A DNA stretch of 64,000 nucleotides from JBKECP01 sp047974765 (GTDB taxonomy: Bacteria > Pseudomonadota > Gammaproteobacteria > Pseudomonadales > Halieaceae), in NCBI GenBank assembly GCA_047974765.1, contig JBKECP010000031.1, positions 123,388 to 187,387 of the forward strand, in the 5' to 3' direction. Below are positions 33,431 to 42,685 of the stretch, in pieces. Both the position numbers and the translations under genes were made by a program. Below the pieces are notes generated by a model that was given only the letters and a program-made list of their open reading frames with translations, did not search any database and had not been told where the DNA came from. Every line of letters starts with the position of its first letter. The first letter of the stretch is position 1.

Positions 33431-36340
33431 TCAATCTGTACCGGTACCATCACCTGTAGAAGCTGGCACACAGGCGGCAAACAACTGCTGCCACTTGCCA
33501 ATGACAGCATCGCGTTGTCTGCTGAAACGTTTTGCATCAACGACATCCACCTGCTGTTGCAGAGCCAGCTGATGAGCGGCCGAACGAAAAGCAAGATAGG
33601 CTTCACTTAGCGCCTCACTTTCACTTTGTGCAAATAATCCCTGCTGGCTCAGTGTTTCCAGAATACGAATATTGTCAGACCAGCGGAGCAATTCCGGCAC
33701 CTGATGAGACCACGCCAGAACGGCGTATTGCACCATAAACTCTATGTCGACAATACCACCACGCCCCTGCTTGAGATGGAAGCGGCCCCCGGTCTCAGCC
33801 GCCGCTGGCAGCAGGTGTTCGCGCATCCGCTGGCGCATATTCATCACTTCACGGATCAACTCGGCCAGATCCCTGGGCTGACCAAGAATAACCTTGCGCA
33901 CATTGGAAAAAGTCTGCCCAACCTGCTCATCACCTGCTACCAGCCGCGCCCGCACCAGCGCCTGATGCTCCCAGGTCCAGGCAGATTCCTGCTGATAGTG
34001 ATCAAAACCGGTGGTCGAAGCCGCCAGCATGCCCGACTCGCCGGAGGGCCGCAGACGCATATCCACTTCATAGAGCTGGCCCAGTGCCATCCGGGTTTCC
34101 AGAATATGAATGATGCGCTGCCCCAAGCGGGTATAAAACACCGCATTATCAATACTGCGTTCACCACAGGTACTGCCTCTGACTTCGCCATCATAGAGAA
34201 AGACCAGATCCAGATCCGAGCTGTAACTTAGCTCAATACCACCGAGTTTACCGTAGCCAAAAACAGCAAAACCATAACCTTTGCCCGTACGTGCAGGCTC
34301 TCCATATTTGCTGGTTAAATCGTACCAGGCCATCGCCAGTACCTGCTCCAGAATCACCTCCGCCAGCCAGGTGAGCTTATCGCTGACCTGCATCAAGGGC
34401 AGTCGGCCCGTTGTTTCACTGGCAGCTACCCGCAGGGTATGTGAAGCTTTGAAATAGCGCAGCGCATCCATCTGCGCTTCCAGATCATCCACCGGCAGGC
34501 GTCCCATCCGCTGGCGCAGCTCATCCTGCAATAAACCCTTGTCAGGCGCCGTATAGAGGCTGGCCCGATCGAGCAGCTCATCAAGCAATACCGGGTGAGA
34601 TGCCATCTGTTCAGCAATCCAGGGACTGGCTTCACATAAAGTGACCAGCTCGTTAAGTGCCGCCGGATTTTCCAGCAGCAGTGCAAGGTAAGCACTGCGA
34701 CGGCTGACCGCAACCACCAGTGGCAATACCCGTGCGAGCGTGGTGTCCGGATCTTCAAGCTCGGCACAGGCCTGTACCAGCCTCGGCATAAACTCTTCCA
34801 GCCGCTCCCGCCCCTGCACCTGCAACGCCATGACCCGTTTGCTGTCGTGCAGCTCCTGCAATTGTTCACAAATATCCGACGCATTGTGATAACCCCGCGC
34901 AGCCAAAGCCTCGGGGCAAAGGCCCTCGCCCCATAGTGGTTCGCTGGAATGGTCCTCGCCAGCATCCTCCGACGGATCACTGATCAGGTTGCGAAAATGC
35001 TCTGCCACCTGCTGGCGATAGCTATCCAGGCGCGCCAGATAGGCAGGCCAATCAGGTTCCCCCATAATCCGTGCCATGGCTGCCTGCTGCACGGCATCGT
35101 CAGGCAAAGTCTGGCTCTGCTGGTCACGGTAACCCTGAATGGCATGTTCGCTATCGCGCAGATAAAGATAGGCCTCACGCAAATTCCGGGCATCACTGGC
35201 GGGCAAAATACCCAGCCCGGCACATTCAGCCAGTACCGGCAGCAACTCCCGCTGTTGCAGACCGCGATCACGGCCACCACGAATCAACTGGAAACACTGA
35301 GCAATAAACTCCACTTCGCGGATACCACCGTGGCCCAGTTTGACATTGTTATCGAGACCGCGACGGCGTACTTCTGCGTTGATCATCTGCTTCATACTGC
35401 GCAGACTTTCAATCACGCCAAAATCAATATAACGGCGATAAATAAAAGGCCGCAGCATGGCAAAAAGCTCATCCGAGTACTGCTGGCTGCCGGTGACAGC
35501 CCGCGCCTTGATCAGGGCGTAACGCTCCCAATCGCGGCCCTGCTCCTGATAGTAGTCTTCCAGTGCCGCAAAATTTTGAGCCAGCGGGCCACTTTCGCCA
35601 TAGGGTCGCAGACGCATATCCACCCGAAATACAAAGCCATCGGCGGTTGACTGGTCCAGCGCATTGATCAGCGAGCGACCCAGCCTGGTAAAAAACTCCT
35701 CATTAGACAGATGGCGTTTTTCACCATCGGTTTCACCCGCCTCGGGGTAAGCAAAAATCAAATCAATGTCGGAGGAAACATTCAGCTCCCGTGCACCGAG
35801 CTTGCCCATGGCCAGCACGAGTAATTCCTGTGCTTTGCCGCTGTAACGCCCTCGCGGTGTGCCAAAGCGCTGCACCAGCTCGCGCTGGCAGTAATCAAGA
35901 GCCACCTCGATACAGGCTTCGGCCAACAAAGAGGTATCGCGGGTCGTCTCCTGCGTAGGCGCCAGACGGCAAAAATCCCGCCAGACAATACGCACCATGT
36001 GCTGGGCGCGAAAATAACGCAACGTGGGTAATAATTGTGCCCCCTCACGCGCCATCAGGGATGCCAGTTGCTGCCGGTATTCACCCTCATCATAACGCCG
36101 GGTAAGCCCGCCACTGATCACTAACCCGGTAACCAGCGGCAAATTACGAACCAGCTGATCAGCCACAAAGGGGCTGCAAACCAACATATGATCAAGCTGT
36201 TGCGGATGGGGAAAGTCCGCCCAGGCACGCGCCCAGTCCGCACGCTGCCCGGCATCGCCACGTTCACCAATAGCCGCCCGGGCAACTGCCAGCTGCTCGG
36301 CCAGTACGGGCGATGGCGGCTTTGCAATCAGTGGATTCAT
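33431..36340 (-). CDS. glnE: Glutamine synthetase adenylyltransferase/adenylyl-removing enzyme
   Basis: GlnE attaches and removes AMP on glutamine synthetase according to PII signalling, tuning nitrogen assimilation. The 969-residue protein has two nucleotidyltransferase domains. The N-terminal adenylyl-removase shows GKLGARELNVSSDIDLIFAY and the C-terminal adenylyltransferase shows GYGKLGGIELSYSSDLDLVF, each with the DxD metal site. The linker contains DMRLRPSGESG-type repeats. Length is standard. It is followed by the lipase-like gene and preceded within 11 bp by the GspE-like ATPase gene. Confidence 0.97.
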   Translation of the reverse strand: MNPLIAKPPSPVLAEQLAVARAAIGERGDAGQRADWARAWADFPHPQQLDHMLVCSPFVADQLVRNLPLVTGLVISGGLTRRYDEGEYRQQLASLMAREGAQLLPTLRYFRAQHMVRIVWRDFCRLAPTQETTRDTSLLAEACIEVALDYCQRELVQRFGTPRGRYSGKAQELLVLAMGKLGARELNVSSDIDLIFAYPEAGETDGEKRHLSNEEFFTRLGRSLINALDQSTADGFVFRVDMRLRPYGESGPLAQNFAALEDYYQEQGRDWERYALIKARAVTGSQQYSDELFAMLRPFIYRRYIDFGVIESLRSMKQMINAEVRRRGLDNNVKLGHGGIREVEFIAQCFQLIRGGRDRGLQQRELLPVLAECAGLGILPASDARNLREAYLYLRDSEHAIQGYRDQQSQTLPDDAVQQAAMARIMGEPDWPAYLARLDSYRQQVAEHFRNLISDPSEDAGEDHSSEPLWGEGLCPEALAARGYHNASDICEQLQELHDSKRVMALQVQGRERLEEFMPRLVQACAELEDPDTTLARVLPLVVAVSRRSAYLALLLENPAALNELVTLCEASPWIAEQMASHPVLLDELLDRASLYTAPDKGLLQDELRQRMGRLPVDDLEAQMDALRYFKASHTLRVAASETTGRLPLMQVSDKLTWLAEVILEQVLAMAWYDLTSKYGEPARTGKGYGFAVFGYGKLGGIELSYSSDLDLVFLYDGEVRGSTCGERSIDNAVFYTRLGQRIIHILETRMALGQLYEVDMRLRPSGESGMLAASTTGFDHYQQESAWTWEHQALVRARLVAGDEQVGQTFSNVRKVILGQPRDLAELIREVMNMRQRMREHLLPAAAETGGRFHLKQGRGGIVDIEFMVQYAVLAWSHQVPELLRWSDNIRILETLSQQGLFAQSESEALSEAYLAFRSAAHQLALQQQVDVVDAKRFSRQRDAVIGKWQQLFAACVPASTGDGTGTD

Positions 36341-36350
36341 CAGCCAATCC

Positions 36351-38126
36351 TCAAGCGTCCAGCACCGGTGCTACCCGCATCACTTCCTCTATAGTGGTTT
36401 GCCCCTGCACAACACGCATTGCGCCACTCAAACGCAAGGTATTCATACCCTCAGACATGGCAATACGCCGGATTAACTGGGTTTCCAGATTGGGTATGAT
36501 TTTTGCCTGCACTGCCGGTGTATTAACCAGCACTTCATAGATGCCCTGACGACCGGAATATCCAGTATCACGACAGGAACGGCACCCCACCGGATAGGCA
36601 ATTTTCTCTGGCAGCGGCACATCAAACGGCTCCACCAGCTGCTGCCAGGCATCCGCATCGGGCGCGGCAAAACGCTTACAATCACTACAGAGAATACGGA
36701 CCAGTCGCTGGGACATAATACCGCGCACTGTCGCTTTGATCAGATAGGCCGGCACCCCCAGTTCCAGCAGGCGCGACAGCGAGCTGGGCGAATCATTGGT
36801 GTGCAGTGTAGACAGTACCAAATGGCCAGTCAGTGCCGCCTGTACGGCCATACTGGCTGTTTCAAGATCGCGGATCTCACCGATCATAATAATATCCGGG
36901 TCTTGTCGCATCAGCGCGCGCACACCCGAAGAGAATCCCAGATTGATGGCATGATTAACCTGCATCTGGTTGAAGGCACCCTCAATCATTTCGATCGGAT
37001 CTTCAATGGTGCAAACATTGACTTCAGCAGTTGCCAGCTTGCGCAGCGTTGAATAAAGGGTGGTGGTCTTGCCCGAGCCGGTCGGTCCGGTTACCAGAAC
37101 AATGCCATTACCGTAATCAGTCATGGCGTTCCAGTGGCGCAGATCCTCATCAGCCAAACCCAGTTGTTCAAAGGATTTTTGCAACACATCAGGGTCAAAA
37201 ATGCGCATCACCAGCTTTTCGCCAAAGGCCGTGGGCAAGGTCGCCAGACGCAGTTCAACCTCGCTGCCTTCCGGCGTCCGGGTTTTCAGGCGACCGTCCT
37301 GGGGGCGGCGCTTTTCCGCCACATCCATGCGCCCCAGAATCTTGATACGGCTGGTTACGGCCGTAATCACCTGGGGCGGCAATTGGTAGACATTGGTCAG
37401 TACGCCATCAATACGAAAACGGACATTGCCGGCTGTGCGGCGCGGTTCGATATGAATATCCGAGGCCCGCTGTTCAAAGGCATATTGCAACAGCCAGTCG
37501 ACGATGCTGACCACATGCTGGTCATTGGCATCCACTTCTGTGCGTGAACCCAGCTCAAGCATATGCTCCAAGTTGGTGATACCCAAAATGGTATCGGGGC
37601 GGCTGGCACCATGGGCACCGCGCACCGATGTCGCCATATTATAGAATTCGACCGTATGCCGAAGAATATCACGAGGGTCTGCCAGCACCCGCCGGATGGG
37701 TTTGCGCAGCACATGCTCAAGATTCTTTTCCCAGGTACGGATGTAAGGCTCGGCACTGGCAATCAATACCTCATTCTCTCGCACTTCCACACCGAGAATC
37801 CGATGGCGCTCAGCAAAAGCACGGGACATCAGATCCACCACTTCGCTGACATTAATTTTCAAGGGATCAATACGGTAGTAGGTTTGATCAGTGCGGGCCG
37901 CCAGCCAGTGCAAGAGACGATCCATATCCAGCAGACGCCCGGGCCGACTGATATCCTCCACTTTTTGCTCAGACAAAAAAACCAATGGCAGTACACCCTT
38001 TATGGCCGCCTTGCCCAGACGGGCCAGTTCACTGTCAGCAAGCAGACCATCTTCATGCAGCCCCTGCAGGAGGTAGATCAGAGTGAGGGGCATTTCGGCC
38101 ATTTTCTGGTCTACGTTTACTGTCAT
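36351..38126 (-). CDS. GspE/PilB-family type II secretion or pilus assembly ATPase
   Basis: This 591-residue ATPase belongs to the PulE/PilB family, which powers pseudopilus or pilus assembly at the inner membrane. It has GPTGSGKTTTLYSTLRKL (Walker A), IEDPIEMIEGAFNQMQVN (Asp box), DPDIIMIGEIRDLETA (Walker B) and the zinc module with paired cysteines (CSDCKR, GCRSCRDTGYSGR). The N-terminal region of about 150 residues is a degenerate MshEN-like domain. I used ATG 38126 (AAGGAAG upstream). No pilus or secretion genes are nearby, so it is an orphan, possibly cotranscribed with glnE. Confidence 0.88.
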   Translation of the reverse strand: MTVNVDQKMAEMPLTLIYLLQGLHEDGLLADSELARLGKAAIKGVLPLVFLSEQKVEDISRPGRLLDMDRLLHWLAARTDQTYYRIDPLKINVSEVVDLMSRAFAERHRILGVEVRENEVLIASAEPYIRTWEKNLEHVLRKPIRRVLADPRDILRHTVEFYNMATSVRGAHGASRPDTILGITNLEHMLELGSRTEVDANDQHVVSIVDWLLQYAFEQRASDIHIEPRRTAGNVRFRIDGVLTNVYQLPPQVITAVTSRIKILGRMDVAEKRRPQDGRLKTRTPEGSEVELRLATLPTAFGEKLVMRIFDPDVLQKSFEQLGLADEDLRHWNAMTDYGNGIVLVTGPTGSGKTTTLYSTLRKLATAEVNVCTIEDPIEMIEGAFNQMQVNHAINLGFSSGVRALMRQDPDIIMIGEIRDLETASMAVQAALTGHLVLSTLHTNDSPSSLSRLLELGVPAYLIKATVRGIMSQRLVRILCSDCKRFAAPDADAWQQLVEPFDVPLPEKIAYPVGCRSCRDTGYSGRQGIYEVLVNTPAVQAKIIPNLETQLIRRIAMSEGMNTLRLSGAMRVVQGQTTIEEVMRVAPVLDA

Positions 38127-38255
38127 CAAACAAACTTCCTTTAACACCATCAAACAGCACTTATGCTAACACAGGGGTGATACGATGGTGTTGGTGGTGG
38201 TTGCATCGACGCCCCGAATGCCTATACTGCCCGCGAGTCAGGGGGAATACTATCT

Positions 38256-38936
38256 ATGCCCGGATCCACGCCACTTGGGAGTCTGTTTGGCCGTTCGCCA
38301 ATCGGCCCTATTCAGGAACATATGCAGGCAGCCAACGAAGCTGCTGAGCAGTTACCCGCCTTTTTTGTTGCCAGCGCACAAAACGACTGGAGTGCTGCGG
38401 CCGAGCATTTCAAACAGATTCGCGGCGCTGAACGCGAAGCTGACAAACTCAAGCGCTCCGTTCGACGCCATCTGCCCCAGAGCCTGTTCATGCCTGTGCC
38501 CAGGGGTGATCTGCTTGAGTTGATCACCACCCAGGATGAAGTTGCCAATATTGCCAAAGATATTGCCGGTGTGATGCTGGGCAGGCAAATGCAGTTTCCC
38601 GAACCACTGCAAACGGCGGTTATGGAACTGGTGGAAACCTGCGCCGAAACCATCGAACAGGCCACCGCCGCCATTCGTGAACTGGAGGAACTGCTGGAAG
38701 TGGGCTTTACAGGCCGCGAGGTCAAACGCGTCGAGGGTATGATCAAGATTGTTGCCAAACTGGAGGGCCGCACTGACAAACAGGCAGAAATGCTGCGCGG
38801 CAAACTGTTTCGCATGGAGAGCGAACTGCCACCAGTAGAGGTGATGTTCTATTACAAAATCATCGAACTGCTGACCGCACTGGCCGACACAGGAGAAGCT
38901 GTCGGCCATCAATTGCAGGTTCTGATAGCGAAATAG
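38256..38936 (+). CDS. DUF47/TIGR00153 family Pit accessory protein
   Basis: The 226-residue all-helical protein resembles PhoU. It has the family pattern SPIGPIQEHMQAANEAAEQL, DELKRSVRRHLPQSLFMPVPRGDLLELI and a helical C-terminus (FYYKIIELLTALADTGEAV). DUF47 proteins accompany low-affinity phosphate transporters and are thought to modulate them. It sits 15 bp upstream of the pit gene in one operon, which supports that role here. Confidence 0.9.
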   Translation: MPGSTPLGSLFGRSPIGPIQEHMQAANEAAEQLPAFFVASAQNDWSAAAEHFKQIRGAEREADKLKRSVRRHLPQSLFMPVPRGDLLELITTQDEVANIAKDIAGVMLGRQMQFPEPLQTAVMELVETCAETIEQATAAIRELEELLEVGFTGREVKRVEGMIKIVAKLEGRTDKQAEMLRGKLFRMESELPPVEVMFYYKIIELLTALADTGEAVGHQLQVLIAK

Positions 38937-38951
38937 ATAGAAGGTAGTACG

Positions 38952-40229
38952 ATGGAAATCATCGCCGCACACGGCAGCACCCTACTGATTATTGCCTGCT
39001 GCTTTGGCTTTTTTATGGCCTGGGGTATTGGCGCCAACGATGTGGCCAATGCTATGGGCACCTCGGTTGGCTCACGGGCACTGACCATTAAACAGGCCAT
39101 TCTGGTGGCCATGATTTTTGAATTCCTCGGCGCCTATCTGGCGGGTGGGGAAGTCACCGCTACCATCCGCAAAGGCATTATCGACGTTGAAGTGCTCGCA
39201 GATTCACCGGATCTGATGGTGTTTGGCATGTTGTCGGCTCTGCTGGCAGCAGGAACCTGGCTGGCCATTGCCTCAGTCAAGGGCTGGCCGGTATCAACCA
39301 CCCATTCCATTGTAGGCGCCATTGTCGGTTTTGCCTCGGTGGGCATTTCAGTTGATGCCATCCACTGGGACAAGGTCAGCACGATTGTGGCCAGCTGGGT
39401 GGTTTCGCCCGTACTGGCAGGTACAATTTCCTTTGCCCTGTTTATCAGCGTGAAAAAGCTGATTCTCGATACCGACGACCCCTTTCATCAGGCCAAACGC
39501 TACATTCCTGTCTACATGTGGATGGTCGGTTTTATGATCTCCATGGTGACCCTGCTCAAGGGACTCAAGCACCTGGGTATTGAGATCGATCTGGGTCTGG
39601 GCAGCAAATTTGCCAACGCCATTCCCGTATCCGCCCTGGCCGGACTGGTAGTAGCCGGGCTGGGCAGCCTGCTGTTACAACGGGTGAAAGAGCTGCCCAA
39701 CCAGAAGCACCGCTTTGCCAATGTCGAGCGTGTGTTTGCTATTTTGATGGTTTTCACTGCCTGTTCCATGGCCTTTGCCCACGGCTCCAATGATGTCGCC
39801 AATGCCGTTGGTCCACTGGCAGCCATCGCTGCCACCATTCAGTCCGGCGGTGAAGTGGCCGCCAAATCAGCATTGCCCTGGTGGATTTTGCTGGTTGGCG
39901 CTGCGGGCATCGTGGTTGGCCTGGCCACCTATGGCTGGAAAGTCATTGCCACCATTGGTCGCAAAATTACTGAACTCACCCCCAGTCGCGGTTTTGCCGC
40001 CGAGCTTGGCGCCGCCTCCACGGTTGTGGTTGCCTCCGCCACCGGCTTGCCGATCTCCACCACGCACACACTGGTGGGCGCCGTACTTGGCGTAGGCTTT
40101 GCCCGCGGTATCGCCGCCCTTAACCTGAAGATTATCGGCCAGATTTTTATCTCCTGGATTATCACCCTGCCCGCCGGTGCTTTTCTGGCAATCATGTTTT
40201 TCTTTATGTTTCGGGGCATGTTCATCTGA
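38952..40229 (+). CDS. pit: Inorganic phosphate transporter, PiT family
   Basis: This 425-residue integral membrane protein has the two inverted PiT signatures GANDVANAMGTSVGSRAL (about residue 28) and GSNDVANAVGPLAAI (about residue 278). It also has STTHSIVGAIVGF and STTHTLVGAVLGVGF. It imports phosphate, usually as a metal-phosphate complex coupled to H+ or Na+. About ten membrane helices and a central hydrophilic loop are visible. It is cotranscribed with the upstream DUF47 gene. Confidence 0.95.
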   Translation: MEIIAAHGSTLLIIACCFGFFMAWGIGANDVANAMGTSVGSRALTIKQAILVAMIFEFLGAYLAGGEVTATIRKGIIDVEVLADSPDLMVFGMLSALLAAGTWLAIASVKGWPVSTTHSIVGAIVGFASVGISVDAIHWDKVSTIVASWVVSPVLAGTISFALFISVKKLILDTDDPFHQAKRYIPVYMWMVGFMISMVTLLKGLKHLGIEIDLGLGSKFANAIPVSALAGLVVAGLGSLLLQRVKELPNQKHRFANVERVFAILMVFTACSMAFAHGSNDVANAVGPLAAIAATIQSGGEVAAKSALPWWILLVGAAGIVVGLATYGWKVIATIGRKITELTPSRGFAAELGAASTVVVASATGLPISTTHTLVGAVLGVGFARGIAALNLKIIGQIFISWIITLPAGAFLAIMFFFMFRGMFI

Positions 40230-40301
40230 CAGCCCGACCAATATTGAAACAATGAAGCACCGTGCCGGACAAACCCACAGGTTTTTATTGAAAATAACGC
40301 C

Positions 40302-41378
40302 ATGACATTTTTAAAAATACTGTTGTTGCTGCTGACAGCACTGGCTATCGCCTGGTTTTTAATGCGATCACCCATAAAGAGCTATCCGGAATCACCCCAG
40401 TTTCGCAATGGGCAGTTCCACAATGCAGCCGCTCAGCCGGAAGAATCCCCAGGCAAGCGACTACAGATACTGTGGCATTTTTTATTCAACAAACCGGCTA
40501 ATACCCAACCGGCAAAGCCAATTCCAGTGCAGATGCTGACACAGTCAGACCTGGATGCCGCCCCCGATCGCAGTCTCTTTAAATTGGGTCACTCTACCGT
40601 GCTATTGAAGTTGCGCGGCAGTTACTGGCTGACTGATCCGGTTTTTTCTGAACGCGCCTTTGCCCTGCAATGGATGGGCCCCAAGCGCTTTCACGCTCCG
40701 GCCATTGCACTGGCCGATCTACCCCCCCTGCGTGGAGTAATTTTGTCGCACGATCACTACGACCACCTCGACAAACACGCCATTCGGGCACTGATTGACC
40801 GCAGTGAACTCTTTCTGGCACCGCTGGGTGTAGGTGACCGTCTGCGGGGCTGGGGTGTACCTGCGGACAAAATTCGTCAGTTTGACTGGTGGCAAAGTAT
40901 CGAAGTGGGTGGACTCACACTTACGGCAACACCCGGCCAGCATTTTTCGGGTCGCAGTCTGAGTGACAGCCGCCGGACCCTGTGGACCTCCTGGGTAATA
41001 GAGGATGAGAATCTGCGCATCTTCTTTAGTGGTGACAGTGGTTATTTTGATGGCTTTGCCGAGATTGGCCAACGTTTCGGCCCCTTTGATCTTACCCTGA
41101 TGGAAACCGGCGCCTATGACGCTCAATGGCCCTTTGTGCATATGCAGCCGGAACAGAGTGTGCAGGCGCATATCGACCTGCGGGGCAAGGTGATGCTACC
41201 CATTCACAACAGCACTTTCGACCTGGCCATGCACTCCTGGTACGACCCACTTGAACGGGTATTGACGATAAGCCAGGAAAAGGGCGTGCAATTGTCTACA
41301 CCTGTATTTGGTGAGCGCATCGACATTGAACGCCCGGCTCCTGGCTCCGCCTGGTGGCGCGAGCTGTCTGCACCTTGA
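40302..41378 (+). CDS. Membrane-anchored MBL-fold metallohydrolase (NAPE-PLD-like)
   Basis: The N-terminal 20 residues form a hydrophobic anchor (LKILLLLLTALAIAWFLM). The rest is a metallo-beta-lactamase fold with SHDHYDHLDKHAI (HxHxDH type), TPGQHFSGRS, FFSGDSGYFDGF and PIHNSTFDLAMH. This pattern resembles the UlaG/NAPE-phospholipase D group, which may hydrolyse phospholipid or other phosphodiester substrates. Length is 358. It follows pit by 72 bp and may be in the same transcript. Whether the domain is periplasmic or cytoplasmic is unresolved. Confidence 0.85.
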   Translation: MTFLKILLLLLTALAIAWFLMRSPIKSYPESPQFRNGQFHNAAAQPEESPGKRLQILWHFLFNKPANTQPAKPIPVQMLTQSDLDAAPDRSLFKLGHSTVLLKLRGSYWLTDPVFSERAFALQWMGPKRFHAPAIALADLPPLRGVILSHDHYDHLDKHAIRALIDRSELFLAPLGVGDRLRGWGVPADKIRQFDWWQSIEVGGLTLTATPGQHFSGRSLSDSRRTLWTSWVIEDENLRIFFSGDSGYFDGFAEIGQRFGPFDLTLMETGAYDAQWPFVHMQPEQSVQAHIDLRGKVMLPIHNSTFDLAMHSWYDPLERVLTISQEKGVQLSTPVFGERIDIERPAPGSAWWRELSAP

Positions 41379-41432
41379 CGGATGTGCAATCCAGCAGATA
41401 ACGTGCGCTGATCCTCTTCGCTGGTAAATCCT

Positions 41433-42593
41433 ATGCCCACCACCGAACAGCAGGTTATTCAAGAACTCAGCACCCTGATCGCCATGGCATCGGTCAGCTC
41501 CACCGACCCCGGCTGGGATCAGGGCAATCGTACCGTGGTAGAACAACTGGCCGAGTGGTTGGCAGCTATCGGTTTTACAACAGAAATTATCAATGTCAGT
41601 GACGATGGCAATAAAGCCAACCTCGTGGCGACCCTCGGTAGTGGCTCCGGCGGCCTGGTATTGGCAGGCCACACCGACACTGTTCCCTTTGACGAAGGCC
41701 GCTGGCACAGTGACCCACTACAACTCAGTGAGCGAAACCAGCGCCTCTACGGTCTGGGCAGCACCGATATGAAGGGTTTTTTTCCACTGGTAATAGCCGC
41801 GGCACGACACTTTGCAGGTAGAGCTCTGAGGGAACCGCTGATTGTACTGGCCACCGCCGATGAGGAAAGCTCGATGAACGGCGCGCGCGCACTGGCGGCA
41901 GCCGGCTGGCCAAAGGCGCGGGCGGCTATTATCGGCGAGCCGACCAATCTCACGCCGGTGCGCATGCACAAGGGCATCATGATGGAGGCCATCCGGGTCA
42001 CCGGCCGCGCCGGACACTCCTCCAACCCCGCCCTGGGCAACAGTGCGCTGGAAGTAATGCACGAAGTAATGGGCGATCTCATATACTTTCGCAGTGAGCT
42101 GGGCCAGCGCTTTGCCAACCCCGCTTTTGAAGTGGTGGCACCCACCCTCAACCTGGGCTGTATCCACGGTGGCGACAGCCCCAACCGCATCTGTGGCCAA
42201 AGCGAGCTGCATATTGACCTGCGCATGACACCCGATGGTGACTATCGCGCCGTGCGCGACGAACTCGATCAACGACTGGCGGTAATTGCCAATCGCTGCG
42301 AAGTGGAGATTGTGCGCTCGTCACTGGTAGAGCCGGTACCACCTTTCGCACAGGACGCGACCAGCGAACTGGTACAGGTAGCCGAGCGCCTGAGCGGTAA
42401 ATCTGCACTGGCGGTAGCCTTTGCCACCGAGGCACCCTTTTTACAGCAAATGGGCATGGAAACCATCGTCATGGGACCCGGCTCCATTGACCGCGCCCAC
42501 CAGCCCGATGAATACCTGGAACTGAACCAGCTCACGCCCTGCATCGACTTGCTGGAACGCTGTATTGCGCATTACTGCCTGGGCCACCGCTGA
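41433..42593 (+). CDS. argE: Acetylornithine deacetylase
   Basis: This M20 zinc peptidase family enzyme of 386 residues removes the acetyl group from N-acetylornithine in arginine synthesis. AGHTDTVPFDEGRW contains the first His/Asp, GLGSTDMKGF the bridging Asp, and ADEESSMNGARAL the catalytic Glu pair. GEPTNLTPV and HQPDEYLELNQL provide the remaining ligands. The adjacent argA gene supports the arginine role over related dipeptidases. It lies 54 bp after the MBL gene. Confidence 0.93.
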   Translation: MPTTEQQVIQELSTLIAMASVSSTDPGWDQGNRTVVEQLAEWLAAIGFTTEIINVSDDGNKANLVATLGSGSGGLVLAGHTDTVPFDEGRWHSDPLQLSERNQRLYGLGSTDMKGFFPLVIAAARHFAGRALREPLIVLATADEESSMNGARALAAAGWPKARAAIIGEPTNLTPVRMHKGIMMEAIRVTGRAGHSSNPALGNSALEVMHEVMGDLIYFRSELGQRFANPAFEVVAPTLNLGCIHGGDSPNRICGQSELHIDLRMTPDGDYRAVRDELDQRLAVIANRCEVEIVRSSLVEPVPPFAQDATSELVQVAERLSGKSALAVAFATEAPFLQQMGMETIVMGPGSIDRAHQPDEYLELNQLTPCIDLLERCIAHYCLGHR

Positions 42594-42685
42594 GCCGGGA
42601 AAGCAGCAAGTGTGCATTATTGCCATTAGTGCTAAACACCAGCATTGGGTAACCTTGACCTTTTAACCGTAAGCAGGCGACGCAG

